Notes: generated from the letters alone by a model not told the origin. A stretch of 64,000 nt of DNA from Baylisascaris procyonis (GCA_037389465.1 JAZARR010000223.1:372001-436000), one strand, 5' to 3'; positions 24,061-36,733 are shown, counted from the stretch's first letter. Made by a program: numbers and translations.

Positions 24061-25488
24061 ATCCGATCGTCAGCAGTGATAGTTTTGTAAGTTATTGCGA
24101 TGTTCATTGCTATGACGCTTATTTGACATAGTGTTTAGGGATTCAAGTATTTCAACTGTACGAATCTGTGGGTTAGTTGTACTGACTGACTCGTTGTTTG
24201 CATGAAGGGAATGCAGCAGAATGTTAGACGTACGAAAACGATGTGTCGCAAATCCCTTTTTATTTGTTTTCTGATGTTTTTTTCACTTGTAATCAACTTG
24301 CTTGAAACAATTTTACCATATTTTTTGTATGGGGGGGGGGGAGAATGGAAGAATAACACTTCTTATAGTTGTTTTTGTTTCTTTCACTTTATTGATACGA
24401 AAGCGTAATTGTTTAATCGGAACTTCTCACCTTATTGCGTTGGTGATTCTGTGCGATAGTGTCTATATGGTTCGACTGCAAAAGAGATAATGTGATTACG
24501 TGTTGATCAGTTACTGTAAATGACGGGATTTAAATGTGGTTAGAGGAAAGGGAGGCAAAATTTCTTATCTGTTCACATACGGGTTGTTTTGAAGATGTGT
24601 CATCAGAGTGGACGAAGATTTTCAGTTGTGAATCGATTTATAGTGAAGCATTTTCTGATTGGAAAAACAGCTCAGTTTACACCTCTAGAATAGGTTTGGA
24701 AACGTTGTAAATTTGAATTTGTAAATCAAAATTTGTAAACGTTTTCATTGGAGGTCTTACAGGTGATGTTCAAGTTTGTGTTGTCGGTGTATTGTCAGTA
24801 TCGATTCTAAATTGTTTTCAATGAGCGGTACGCAGCCGTTTTTGCTGGAGTGCAGACAAACGATTATTTAGCTTAGTGTTCTATCTTTTACTATACTCTC
24901 ATTTGAGTTATCAACGAGGTGGAATTTAAGATTTCAATGTAACGTTGTTCTTTATCTCTTCATATGCTTCCATACTGTTTGTGATCCATTAGTCAGATGG
25001 GGAGATTTCAAATACTCATCATTTTATCAACACTTGAATGAGGATGCATTTCGATAAATTTCAATATACGCTCAAATTTATTCCTAAATTTGATGTAATG
25101 CTTCTGAGTTGTAACATGTTTCATAATATTTGATTTGGATTGTCGCATCGTGCCTAGGCGACAGTACAGTGGTCAAGGTTTAGAGGAATAGGCAGGATCT
25201 TATTCTTTATTGCTACTATAGGCTGGTCGAGATGTAATTCGTGATCGAATTGCGATTTTACTATTCCAATTTTGCTGTTGCTTTTGTAATATAAATCGAG
25301 CCAGCTGTTATATGGACAATTAGAATCGAAAGACTGATTCAATGCTTGTGCGCAGGGAAAAAGGGACACTGCAGAGTTGAAGAGCCGTTTGGTTTTTTCT
25401 AAGAATATAGATACTCATCTATATGGTTCTCTTGACTTTTCTTGTGGTGCTTTTTAGATTCTGCGTCTCTTCGAAAGTATCGTCATAG
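24061..25488. other. Non-coding; includes a small duplicated segment
   Basis: Positions 24590-24900 match 34190-34500, sharing tgtgttgtcggtgtattgtc and flanks, in direct orientation. A run of G occurs at 24331-24341. No exon with good splice sites. Confidence 0.5.
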
Positions 25489-25635
25489 AAATGTATCAAA
25501 TGCGGAAACGAAGGGGACGAATTAGAAGTGCGCAGTAACACCGAGCATGCGGACGGCGATGGGCAAGCACTGAGGAGCAGTGCCCGCTCTATCCGAGCAA
25601 GTCACCACAGGCAGCTCCAATCCCATCTCGCTGAG
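25489..25635 (+). CDS. Exon of an unrecognised protein
   Basis: 49 codons between cgtcatag and gttcgt, G/C-richer than the flanks. Encodes KCIKCGNEGDELEVRSNTEH, then ADGDGQALRSSARSIRASHH and RQLQSHLAE. The composition (acidic then Ser/Arg/His-rich) fits a linker. Lying between the tentative and firm dcaf1 exons on the same strand, it may be part of that gene. Confidence 0.4.
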
Positions 25636-26582
25636 GTTCGTTTCCGCTTTTGCATTGGTTAAGGTTTTTTTCCAATCGTTTCAATGGTTCACTCTATCGT
25701 CTTTGTTGTCACAACGACCCATTTATGTGTGGAAATGAAAGTAACTGTGTGACCAAGGAGCGACTTCAGTTACAGCCAATCACATTCATTCCGTGTAATG
25801 GTGAGAAGTTTATAGATTTTGCTTTGCTTTTTTTTAAATCTGAAATAGTCTTTATCAATACTTCATGGCTCATTGTGTTCGCATTAAACAGATCGATGTT
25901 CTTTTGTTTAAATGAACAATTAAGTAGATGGAGATTAACAGAATATATTCTCTTACTCTTTAGAAACTTATCCTTATGAATTGCCATGATTGAATATCTT
26001 TCATAGTGAAATTGCACTGACTGTTTCAACGAATGGTTGTCAATTTTTGCGTCTTCGCTAATAATTCTTATTGAATGTTCTCATGAAAACGTCTTTTTTA
26101 TAATGCATTAACCAGTTAATTGCATATTTTCCGCCTTGTAGTTGATATCTACAATTCTATTCGCATACATCGGGAAATAGGTTGCAATGTTTTATTGAAA
26201 GGGCAGGGAAGACACCTCAGTTTCATTGCCATTTGTGGATAATAGAGTTGGGTTATGAAGTGTTGCTTATTGCTTGGCTATCGTTTTGCATTCATTTATG
26301 CTTTCTAATCTCTGAATCATTCTATTTCCTTTGCATCTCTTTGTTTTATCGGCCTTTATATATTCTTGCCGACGCGCATAACGGCAATATCATTTTTATG
26401 CATACGCACATATGTATATTTCTACACGCAGTTTCAATTAGGGAATCGCGAAAGCTGTGGTTATGAAATTCTGTGATACTCTTATGGAACACGTTGCTGA
26501 GATTGTGCTACTCTTTTGAGTTCCAATCATGTCTCACTTAATGTCCTGAAGTATTACCTTAAAAGGGAGCTATTCTTTTCAG
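25636..26582. other. Intron-like DNA
   Basis: AT-rich; the open stretch at 26182-26466 has no codon bias or splice support. Confidence 0.4.
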
Positions 26583-26655
26583 CCATGCGACCGGTTTTGA
26601 AAAGGTTGAAATAGAGGCCAAACCCTGGTACCTTCGAGTGCAACAAGGAGATTTT
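26583..26655 (+). CDS. Conserved exon, copy 1 (unknown protein)
   Basis: Follows the acceptor ctattcttttcag. It encodes HATGFEKVEIEAKPWYLRVQ then QGD. The paralogue at 50942-51013 differs at four bases over this stretch and all four are third-position synonymous changes (GGT/GGC, AAA/AAG, CAA/CAG, GGA/GGG), direct evidence of protein-level constraint. The exon end is unclear because no GT donor is obvious in the conserved part. I do not recognise the family. Confidence 0.55.
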
Positions 26656-27378
26656 TTTTCTGCTGTGCGCCTTCCCATTTTCTTCGATGTGTCAATTTTT
26701 GGCTGATTCGAAAAAAGTTGAAGTGCATAAAAGACAATAGTTTATTCCTCAGTTTTGCAGATCTAGCATAGTCTTTTGGTAAGTAGAGATTGCTGAGGTT
26801 TGGACGAGTGCTCTTAGCGTTTCACCATTTGTGATCGACCGGTTTTTGTTCTCTGTTATTAAATTGACAGGAATTCGTACATACTGCTGTCACTTTTGTT
26901 TTTGGGAACAGGAAGGTGACCGGAGTTTCATTAAACGGGAATTACGCTTTCCTCCGAAACTCGGAGGGGGGGGGGTGGACATGAAGGGACAAAATTTTTC
27001 TGAATATTTTAAAAGGGAATAACCTTTCGTCTATCTTTGCTGAGACGAATGTCACTAAAATCAGAGAAGACGGACGGGGCGAAAAACGGAGAAAGAAGCA
27101 GTTTAAAAGTCTACTCTGTGCTGGTAAATGTGCCTTATCACTTAGAATAAAATTCACCATGAATTCCCGAAAGTTTTACGGAAGAAAGTCACTCCCCAAA
27201 AATCTTGTAAGAAAATCTTTTGAGAGGGGGTATTTCTGTGCCGACGAGCGCGAGGGGGCAGAACTGGCTCAAGGAGGACGGGGTTAGCCCCTGTGGAATG
27301 GCCTCTACTTGAGCATCATTGAACGCGGACGCTTGTTCGCGTGAAAGTGACCGCAACGCACATTACCGTAATCTTGAC

Positions 27379-27470
27379 CATGACGTAGAACGTCATGTTG
27401 GCATCAAAATAATGGGTGGCAATAGGCACGCATATATAAGCAGTGCTTTTTGCAGTAGCGTTGACTGTTA
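27379..27470 (+). promoter_or_regulatory. bZIP-type dyad and TATA box (copy 3)
   Basis: The dyad CATGACGTAGAACGTCATG is perfect at 27379-27397 and TATATAAG is at 27433-27440. The initiator position 31 bp later reads TTGACTG instead of CTCAGTG. Downstream DNA (27480-27700) is G/T-rich and resembles 52290-52480. Confidence 0.5.
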
Positions 27471-27819
27471 TTCGTGTTGGGGTGGGGTGCGTTGGGGCCG
27501 ACGGGTGTTGTGGTGCGCTGATCAGTGAGAAGAGTGTGAAGTAGTTTTGTGGTGCGCGGTTCCTACTGTTTGCCGTGCTGTTGTTGTGCCGTTTGATGTG
27601 CAGATGTGTGACGTAGCTTATATCTAGCCTACACCCATAGGTACTGAGATTTTTAGTGTATGTTTTCAGCAGACGTTTTTTTTGAAGGTTGGTATATGCG
27701 TGAAGAGAACACGATTCCTTATTTGGAATCTTGGGCTCCTTTTACCTAACACGGCTCCTCCTTCCTAATCTATGATTGCTTTTTAAAGCAGATTTGTCTG
27801 GCTATCGGTAGATGCAGCC

Positions 27820-27870
27820 AAGTGTTTGAGTTTATTAAGCAGCGAGTGCTCGGGCAAATGAGCCTTTAAC
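27820..27870 (+). pseudogene. Remnant of the FIELRVVGQ exon
   Basis: The string gtttattaagcagcgagtgc followed by tcgggcaaatgag matches the 3' end of the exon at 53107-53230, but the donor gtgagt has become atgag and the upstream part is missing. Copy 4 has an extra 560 bp here. Confidence 0.5.
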
Positions 27871-28692
27871 TACTATCGAGTGCAGTTAAGAAAGAAGCTG
27901 TAATCTTGCTCGAAAATTATTGGCTTATTGTTATTGGTTTGTCTCGTTATGGTGTTTTCAGTAATACTCACATCGCCTCAGCGGGGTTTCACGTTTTGCC
28001 CAAGAGAACTAATCGTAGACTCCGTAAGAGTGCTTGTAGTTCCTACTAGCTTTTGGTATACATGCATGTAGGCTTTTTCAGCAGCTGTTGTGAAGTTTTC
28101 TTTTAATGCCACAGATCGTATACCAGTGTCACGAAGGACTTCAAGGTGTTCTGATGGCAGGCATGGGGGATTTATTAGTCACGGAGGGTAGGCGGTGCAA
28201 GTTACATTTCATAGGGGATTGTTCAAATGGAATTTGTATGAGTATGTGTGAAAATTCTTCGTCGATTTTTTCTATTATATTTGCATTGAGCGATGTAAAG
28301 ATCATTATTATAGTTCTGCTTGATTGTTTCTCTTTTTGAAATTTAGAAACGAGTGTCACATTCCTTCGATTCTCTTTTTTATTCAGCTCATGTCAAGGAC
28401 GAGCAGTCTTCTTATGGGCAGTAGGGATGTGTTCACTATTGGGGTTCACTATTTGTCGATCGGTCGGTCACTGCCCATGCCGCGACTGTCTTTGTGTTTA
28501 TTCTTGCGTCTGTGTCCCTCTTTATTTGGGAAGTGTTGTCATCGCAGTGCCCTATGGTGACGCAACGGGGGTACATGTGGCACGTACCGCAATATTACGA
28601 ACTGTGCAATCTGTGTTGTTTACTTTGTACTGAGTTATTACTAATTACAACTTTTAGGGCTACTTTTTCGTCGTTGCAGGATAGTTTCTTAG

Positions 28693-28726
28693 GATGATAG
28701 CACCTCAGAATTTGGGCAGGAAGAAG
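28693..28726 (+). pseudogene. Family F small exon (copy 3)
   Basis: Encodes DDSTSEFGQEE with the TTAG acceptor intact and the same phase-1 end. It is followed by a broken middle exon, so the copy is probably dead. Confidence 0.4.
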
Positions 28727-29116
28727 GTTTGAGGGGTTGTGAGGGAATGATGAAACGTTCTAGTTGTCAGGCCAGCAATAGCTGGAACAGCTTAAAAAAT
28801 GCCCTGCTGTTGATTTTTAACAATTCTTTCTCTCTTTTTTCCTTTCTTTTTTTAAAGAATGCTCACTTTCTTAAGACTGCATCACTACAGCAGTTGATTT
28901 GTTCTACCACTTTTATAGGTGAGCGTATTAGGAAGAACCATTGTTATTCAGCACATCTGGTGAAACATTTGTATTTCAAATGCGACCAAAAGTTTGGGTA
29001 CACGGAATGCCGGTCTCTTACTATGGGGACACGAGTAAACTGTATTCGTGAACGCTTACGCATATCTAGAAAAGTTTGTATTGGGCAGATAACGTGACTG
29101 CATTCTATTGTTTCAG

Positions 29117-29256
29117 CGTAAGATACGAGTATAACGATGGATGGATAATTTCAAGCGAGAGCGATGGAAAAGGCGTGAAGCGTTTTATGACGGCTTCATT
29201 ACAATGGGCGGTGCCTGAAACGTCGCTACGAAGGAATGAGAGAACAAACTCAGATG
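29117..29256 (+). pseudogene. Family F middle exon (copy 3)
   Basis: Splice sites intact, but the expected frame has TAA at the first full codon, as in copy 1. Copies 1 and 3 share this change, so they are closer to each other than to copy 2. Confidence 0.5.
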
Positions 29257-29884
29257 GTGAGTGCATTCACAGTAGCACTTCAGCTAGAGGTGTTTCATAT
29301 TTCATCTGTTTTATTAGCAGTCCACTTATGGTGGTAGACTTCAATTCATCTCATGGGAGTTATCCGTTGATTGCCTACCTGGTCCATAGTCCAGCAGAAA
29401 TTACTCATTAAAGAAGAATCCGTTATTATGGGCCCAGTTGCTCCTGATTTTGACTCCCATAGTGCCACCGTCCTGTCGTCGCACACTAACAGCACTCTAG
29501 GTGCTGTGCAGTCAGAGAAGGCGATTTGGGTGAATAAGTCCTTTTGTTTAGAGCTGTCCACCATATTTCGGTTGCATATTATAACGGTTTAGTCACTCTT
29601 TGTAACAGTTTAATGAGCTCGTTTGACCCTTATTTCGTCAATGTCGCCGTCCTCCCACCTAGTTAAACCTTTTATTATGGCTGTAATGCGTCATATGAAT
29701 AATAATATATATGAGTTGAAGGCTTAGTAAGTGAATAATGTTTACGAGTTGAAAGGTTAATGAATATTTAAGGGGCAAAGCTAACTCGTTATAAAAACCA
29801 TTTATAGCTATCAACATATGGATATATTTTATTAAGAATAGATGTTACTCTTATCTCATATAGATAGAGTGATGTTGATTTTAG

Positions 29885-29956
29885 ATGCCGAACTGAGGTA
29901 TATCGAATATGCAACACATACTTGGTGGTGGCTATGAAAACGACAATTTTGAGGAG
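29885..29956 (+). pseudogene. Family F last exon (copy 3)
   Basis: Reads AELRYIEYATHTWWWL then TGA in the expected phase. Differs from copy 1 by one synonymous and one Asn/His change over this reading. Confidence 0.4.
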
Positions 29957-30169
29957 GTAAGGATTCGTTTATTGCTCGTTACAGTTGCAGTCAGGAAGGT
30001 TGTTGGTAGGGGATGATTTTAGGATTTATGCCTCTCGATTAGGGTTTCCCTTTGTAGGCGTTTTTGCAAGGTTATGTACATTTTGGAAGTTATCTATTTG
30101 CATTTTGCGCTAGGAAATTTGCATAATATGACTCTTTTTTAAAAATATGCACACGTTGTGCGTATTTCA

Positions 30170-30720
30170 TTATTTGTTGGTTAAAAATTCTAAAAACATT
30201 TAAAAATGCGATTGTTCAGCTGGTTGATTTGGTCAGTTGAATTGTCAGGACACGTATCGTCCCTGCCTGTCTCAAGTGGGTTTTCACTTGTTGCGTTTTT
30301 ACAAATTTTTATTACAATTTTTTGCAGTGCGATTGCTGTGTTGGTGATTTTTCATCTCACTCCTCTCATTCGTGGAATTTAAGTTGCTAGCGATGGAGAA
30401 TGAGAGCATCACTTTCGTATCTTTTGTAGTTGTTTAGTCATTAAGCGAGAATAACTCTTCTTTCATTTTCTTCTGCTTAATTTTCATAATGCTTTATGGG
30501 TGGCTACCTTTGACCAAAATTTGTGAATCATTATTTTTGAAATGAGTTCGTTGATGAAACCTTTCTTTTTTGCTTCGAAACTGCATTGAATATTTCTGAC
30601 TAGATTTTGTAGTTGTACAGTTTCTGAGTTCACGGCTCTTTTCTGTGGCCGAAGTTTGTGCATTAGTGGCTGATAGGGTGTTAGAAATCACTTTTTCATG
30701 CAGTCAAAAAGGGATTTTAG
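30170..30720. repeat. Repeat R, copy 5
   Basis: Matches 3395-3900 and 15640-16130 including gacacgtatcgtccctgcct. Confidence 0.8.
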
Positions 30721-30850
30721 CAGCGGATTGTTAAAAATGGTTGTATTAGATTATTATACTAGTTTTTATAAATTCAGTAAAGTTCCGAAACTGTTTTTTG
30801 TAGTTATTAAGTAACAATTCCTGTGGTACATCTTCTGTGAAATGTTTTAG

Positions 30851-30961
30851 GCGGTGCGGGCGCGCAGATGTGGCATGCTGCGGCGAGTGCATCAGCAGCT
30901 GGGTTACGGTGGTTGCAGCACAGGGCAAGGCGAACGCCTTACGACGAAGCACTTTGAATAA
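30851..30961 (+). other. Exon-like ORF, paralogue of 16682
   Basis: After gttttag reads AVRARRCGMLRRVHQQLGYG then GCSTGQGERLTTKHFE and TAA. Shares GCSTGQGERLTT with 16682. Confidence 0.35.
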
Positions 30962-31000
30962 TGGTTTGTTTCTTTTATGTTGTTATGTTGTTTGAAATTA

Positions 31001-31757
31001 CCCATTAACTTTGAGAGTATGCGTAATTTTCAATGAAGAGAACTTAAAGTTGTGAGGGATAATCTGGGAGAGAGTGATCTGTACTCACTTGCTGATAAGA
31101 TCACTTTGTAGCATTCACTTTCCCTGCTGATTGGCCTTAGACTTGCTCGATTTCTTTGAGTGTATTAATGTCGAATTTTGAGATTTGTGCTTTATGGGCG
31201 GGTACTTTCATATTCTTAACGATAGATTTTCCAAATCCCCCCCTAAACTGTACTCGATTTCACAAAAATGTTATTGCTGGGATATATTGGAAGCGAATAT
31301 ATGTATTCAGTTTGGGTTTAGCTAAGGGAGGGGACGCTTTCTCATCCGTTACCCCTCCCCTGCTTCCTCTCCTCATATCCGTTCCTGTTGCACCCTATCG
31401 CCGTCTCCTCCATTCCGCTTTCTGCCCTGCAGCAGTCACAGTACAATACCTCCCTCCTCCGCCTTATCGTATCCATCCTTACCGCCCCCTATTGCCCTCT
31501 TCGCCACCCTCTCTGTGTACTCGGCAGCAACCACAGGACAATGGGGCATTCATTTGAAAGCACTCAACAAATAGGAACTTATTAACCGAGTCCTGTTGAC
31601 TGATTTGGGCATTTTAAAACTGTAAATGTAATTAATGTTTGAGAAAATTATGCCAATTGCATAACGAGGGGAGGTTTGTAGCAGTGGAAAGTGAAATGGA
31701 AACACGTCCGCGCTTTTCTTTAAGTCGTTCTTGGAATGGTGCAATACGTAATTTCAG
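31001..31757. other. Intron-like DNA with a C-rich tract
   Basis: 31340-31545 is pyrimidine-rich (repeated ccctcc and ctcctc), similar in composition to 36500-36560. Its open frames come from that bias. Confidence 0.5.
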
Positions 31758-31898
31758 ATGGCAGTGATGAAGTGATGGATGGTTTATTCGCGACTTGTGT
31801 GCTCCCACCTCTCTCGGAGACTGCAGATTTCTATTTTGGAGATGCCGAGTCGATTATCGGTGGTCTTGCATCGGATTTACTGGGTTTGGTATCCCTTG
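31758..31898 (+). CDS. Acidic exon, probable part of dcaf1 linker
   Basis: Acceptor gtaatttcag, donor gtgagt, phase 1 in and out. Encodes SDEVMDGLFATCVLPPLSET then ADFYFGDAESIIGGLASDLL and GLVSL. Well-bounded, G/C-richer than its flanks, and on the same strand as the firm dcaf1 exons. Assignment to dcaf1 rests on position and composition only. Confidence 0.55.
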
Positions 31899-32181
31899 GT
31901 GAGTACTTTCAATTTTCAAAGAGAAACTGGCTCTGCTAATTTTTATTTTCTTTAATATTACATCAGGATGTCTTTGTAACGTATCCCCTCACCAAATGGG
32001 GTTGTCATCGGTATATTACGTGACCTTCTGAAGCTCCCTGACCTTACAGTGGTACTATCTTTTCTCTAGTGCCTTGAAAAATTTTGAGCAGGATGGAGGA
32101 ACCGAGTTCATTTCCAACATTAGCAACGTAGAGAGTGATTTGTCAAGTTGACTGCAGTCGGGTAACTCCACTTCATTGCAG

Positions 32182-32317
32182 ATAGAGGCGTTTTCACCGC
32201 GGTCTGGCGATGAAGTCGAGAATTTTGAAGAGGCGTTTTCGATGAATTCCGAGGAAGTGAGTTCGAGCAAAGTCGAGGGGAGAGGCGCTGATGCCGAACA
32301 GGATTGTTCGCGAATAG
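32182..32317 (+). CDS. Ser/Glu-rich exon
   Basis: Acceptor cttcattgcag, donor gtgagg, phase 0 in and phase 1 out. Encodes IEAFSPRSGDEVENFEEAFS then MNSEEVSSSKVEGRGADAEQ and DCSRI. A second copy of its 3' half at 33120-33179 keeps the frame (SSSKVEEGGAGTEQDCSRI). The exon upstream does not end in a compatible phase, so an intervening exon (perhaps 32071-32150, ALKNFEQDGGTEFISNISN) is missing from my model. Confidence 0.55.
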
Positions 32318-33823
32318 GTGAGGAATGTAGTAAGACTGCTTTTTGGTTTGCTGGAAATGAATTGACTACTTCTAGGTTGGTCGTCCCTTTTATACCTTTC
32401 TCGACCTTAGAAGTACTCTAATGTATTTTGCAGTGTCTTGTTTGCACTCCTTCCTGAGCGATTTTGATAATAGTCGAGTTTAATTTGTATGTCATCCTAT
32501 GTCAGGCTTGTTTTGCTTTTCTTTATTTTGCCTCTTTTTTTCCCCGCAAAAATCGTCTCAATTTTTTCTTCATTTGCTCGGCATTCAGCCTTTTTTTGAT
32601 TTGCCCTTTGAAAACTGCACATACATATTAGCAGGTTATTTATCTGTCTATATATTCATGTGTCAATTATGATTCGTGCAGTTTTGTTAGCTTACTTGAT
32701 CGGGTTTCTTGTAATTTATTTATTCGTAGGCCAACCAGTGAACGTTGAAGTGATACCTTGAGTTGAACTTCTTTCCGTTTAGTTTTCCCTTATGAATATC
32801 CTCCGGCTCCTTTCTTGTCATCCCGAAAACACGTTTTTTAATTTTTTTTCTTCTCTCTTACGAGCCTTTTCCCACGAATTAAACATGGTTTCCGTTTATT
32901 GGAAATCCTGGCTGTGAGGCAGCAGATTTTCGTCTTTGCCGATTCCGTTCTCATTATGTGTTTTTGTGAGTTGTTAGCACATATTGTACACTAAAAAGCA
33001 CATATTGTCCCTTGTGCTGTATCATGATTCATCGGCTGTTTGAATTCATATTCGCTATATTGACTTATTGGATCGAAGTGAGCTTATTTTCTAGATTTGG
33101 AAATGCTCCGATTCGAACTTCAGTTCGAGTAAAGTCGAGGAGGGAGGCGCTGGTACCGAACAGGATTGTTCGCGAATAGGTGAGGAATATAGTAAGACTG
33201 TTTTTTGGTTTGCTGAGAATGAATTAACTGTTTCTAAATTGGTCATATCTTTTTTGACCATCGGAGTACTCTAATGTCTTCTGCAGTGCATTGTTTGTTC
33301 CCCTGAGTGATCCTGATAGAAGCTGAGTTTAATTTCTATATCATTCAGGTTTGCAAGACATTTTTTTTTCCATCTTGCTTCTTTTTTTCCCTCAAAAATC
33401 GCCTCCGTTCTATTGTTTGCTCCTCATTCAGCCTTTTCTGGGTTTGCCCATTGAAAACTGACGTTAGTATTAGCAGGTTATATCTGTCTGCATGTTCATG
33501 TGCCAGTCATGATTCATGTGGTTTTGTTAGCTTATTTAATCAGGCTTGGTTATAATTTGGTGGCAGATCAATCAATGAATGTTGAAGTTTATCGTGATTC
33601 CTTGAGTTGAACTTCTTTCCGTTTAGTTTTCCCCCTTATGAGTATCCTCCGACCCCTTTTTTCTTTAATCATGCCGGAAAGACGTTTTTCCCGTATTTTT
33701 CTTCTCCTATCGGGGTGTTTTTTCACGATTTAGCCGTGGTTTCTTTTATCGGGAGTCTGGCTGTGAGGCAGCAAATTTTCATCTTCGTCGATTGCCCTTC
33801 TCGTCATGTGTTTTTGTGAGTTG
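32256..33823. repeat. Tandem duplication of exon end plus intron, unit about 860 bp
   Basis: 32256-32978 is repeated at 33119-33823, from the SSSKVE codons through the donor and into the intron (both end near tgtttttgtgagttgt). The second exon copy has a weaker acceptor (gaacttcag). The two copies could act as alternative or tandem exons. Confidence 0.85.
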
Positions 33824-33853
33824 TAATTGGAAAGAGAGGTTCAAATGTTATAG

Positions 33854-33945
33854 GCGAACTATCAGTGCGTGTTCACGCGATCTGCCATCCTCCACGGGAT
33901 CTACTACCGATGATTCAATCAATATTTATGCAACGCTTCGAAATC
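33854..33945 (+). CDS. Exon, frame ambiguous
   Basis: 92 bp between atgttatag and gtgagt. Two frames are open: a Ser/Thr/Asp-rich one (RTISACSRDLPSSTGSTTDD) and one compatible with the phase of 32182-32317 (ELSVRVHAICHPPRDLLPMI). The first continues in phase into 37006-37056. Probably part of the same long gene. Confidence 0.45.
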
Positions 33946-36671
33946 GTGAGTGTTCTTTGCCTTTGCTTGTTTAATTACTGACTCTAATTGTAGATTAATT
34001 CTGTGAATTTATACGATCGATAATATCTGCATTGTTTATTCCAATGAGTGGTTGAAACAAGGGCTTCGTATAGCGAGAGAATTCTATGAGGATTAGAGTT
34101 TAGTTTCTTGGAAAAGAGGGAAGAAAATTTTCTAAAGTCCATCGAAAATGGAAAATCGTGCGATCTAGGCAATCGAGAGCGTTATGGGGCTCATCAGAGT
34201 GGGGAAGTAAACTGATGTTTTCTAAAATGAACAAAAATTTGACGCTATAGACGATGATGAATGGTAAACAGGAATTTCATGCTCAAAAGACTATCTTTTA
34301 CTGCTTATTTTTGTGAAATTGGGGAGGTCTTCACTGGAGTTCCTGCAAGTGATGTTAAAGTCTGTGTTGTCGGTGTATTGTCAGTATCTATTGTAAATTG
34401 TTTTTGCTGTGAGCGATGCGCAGCCATTTCTGCTGGAAGGCATAACGAGGAGATTATTTGTCTTTGTGTTCCATTTGTCACTATAGTTTAGCCATTTTTC
34501 AATTGCACAGCAAGGCGAAATTTGAGATTTTCTACCCAATGAGTGGAGAGTGTGCGGCAGCGTACTCTTTTTTGTGCCTTGACACATTCATGCTATGGTG
34601 CTGAAGTCAAGTAGACGTGTGTTCTGATGCATTTGCGTGTGGGAAGTTTTCACCACGATCGCTTATGCTATGATGAACTTAGTTAACTTAGCAAGTGTAT
34701 ATTCTGTGGCGCAAATGTCCAGCCATATCACAGTCATCCTGAATTGGACCTTTCGTTTGGTGGTTAGCAATTCGCTCCGGTTTCTATGTGTGGATATTAT
34801 TTGCTTTATTTATACGCGCACATACGATGGTTAAGTCGTATGAGTCTCATAGCTTGTTTTATTTAATTGACGAAGCGATTCGCATTTTTCAATGCAATTT
34901 TTTTTCAGTGACATATTTGTGCACTTCATTTTGATGAAATATTTTAGGTGTAATTATTAAATTCATTAATTAATATGCTTGAATAAAATAAATTAAAGGG
35001 CTTATCATCTCTACCCTAACGTTGTTATTCTTTGATAGAAGATGAAAGGTTGAAAGGTTTTATGTTTTAACTCACCCGAGCACCTATGCTGATCTTTCGA
35101 GAAAGATTCTATGCTGTGTAACGCGACCGATATAGGTTACGAGGTGTTTTGGTCGTGCATATTATATTTCTCCTCCAAAATCTCGTAGTTCTAGTCTCCA
35201 GTGGTTCTTTAGTTGAAGCCATTGAAGCCATCGGCATCCATTTTATGAAGATTCTTGGGAGGGAAATTTTCATCAGAATTTTGACTCGATTATTTATCTT
35301 TCTACTAACACCTTTTTATTTTGAATTTAAAGAAATATCTATTTGTTTTACCTCATAACTAATTACAAGTTTTAAGAAAGTGATTTTGTCCACTTTCAAA
35401 TTATTTGTCTAATGAATGAAAGGTGTTCGCAGATTCCGATACGTGGGTAATGGCTGATGCAACAATGCGTTTCCATTATTTTTTCATTATTTCGTAGAAA
35501 CGTTTCCTTAAATCGAATAACGAAGACAGTTTTTGAGATATGATTATATTCACATATGCAAAGGTTTCATAGCAGAACGGTAGTCAGTCCATTGTGCGCG
35601 TGAATCGAAGACGTTGAATTGTGTTGTGTGTGTGATTTTTTATCATTAAATACAATCATGAAGGATGTTTTTTATGTTTTTCTTTCCTCTCTAAAGCTAA
35701 ACATGAATGATGCATATGCTGAACCGTTCAGAAGTTTCCTTTTTAAGTAGGGGAACTGTTCTTTCGATGGTTGCAAGTTTCTTTTTTAATATATTTTGTT
35801 TTAAAACAAATTTACCTTTTCAATACTTGTGATATCTCTTTGTCGTTTTTTCTCTTTGTTTATTTTGTTTGAGGGAGAGGGTAATTCATTTCAACTTATC
35901 GTGCACTTTCCGATTATATGGTGCACAATCGTGCTGTTTATTATCATTCTCCTCTATTTCTTCTCAGTTAAGCTTAATTGCGTTCTGTTCTGGCCCGCTA
36001 TGAAACGTTTTTAATTATCTTTTGGTTTATTTTATTGTTTATAATGACTGAGAATATGACATATATGTGACAGAGATATTTAAATGCAGAGAAATATTGA
36101 GTGGAATTGTGATGTGCTGCTTATATATGGGAGCGGAGTTCTCGAAGGAGTAATTTGGTATTTGTCATAGATGATGATGATTTAGTGTGTTGCCTAGTGA
36201 ATTCTTTAGTTTAATACTCGTATGCGCTCAAAAATCCCAATGGAGAGGGCTTACGGGAAAGCTTTGAACTGTTCAAATGGAGAGAGGGAAAGAGTTAAGG
36301 GAAACTCCCATTTATGGACTGTTGGAAAAAGAATTTTTTAGAAACGAAAATGGGAAAACAAATTTCGGTGGATTTTTTTTTTCAGCGTTAAACCTGTTCG
36401 ATTTAATTTTCTCATCTGAGGGATGCAAGTGTTTTTCTTTGATGTTTGGTTTGGGAGTTGCAATATTCGAAAATTTCGTTTCTTTTCGTTCATTCGCGGT
36501 CCTTCCCCCTCCACCTTGCCCCATCCACCGTTCCCCTAACTCTCTATCCTCTCCTGTTTTGCCGTCAAGCTATCACCGGTTGAAATTGCTGCCAGTGTTT
36601 GCGTTTTTCATAACCTTATATCTGCTTGCATGCATTTCTACTTACATAACTAAACCACTTATTACTTGCAG
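33946..36671. other. Long intron-like stretch
   Basis: AT-rich; includes 34190-34500, a diverged copy of 24590-24900, and a pyrimidine-rich patch at 36495-36560. No exon found. Confidence 0.5.
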
Positions 36672-36733
36672 CCCCAAGCGAAGAGCGACGGTAGCAATTG
36701 GGCGGTGCTCCATCCGTATATAGATTCATCTTT
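36672..36733 (+). CDS. Exon, probable dcaf1 (SNW..L.P.I segment)
   Basis: Opens after ttacttgcag and reads PQAKSDGSNWAVLHPYIDSS. DCAF1 proteins have a conserved segment of the form S-N/S-W-x2-L/M-x-P-W/Y-V/I-I at the end of the acidic linker. A donor at about 36734 (gttttg) would be in phase 2; the frame also runs on to TGA at about 36765. Confidence 0.4.

Larger units (their letters stand above)
26583..31000. repeat. Segmental duplication block A, copy 3 (partial, rearranged)
   Basis: 26583-27880 matches 50941-52640 (conserved exon, then promoter module). 28470-30735 matches 4066-6050 and 13905-16130. 30740-31000 matches 16575-16830. The cytb NUMT and the 46-bp VNTR are absent. Confidence 0.85.
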
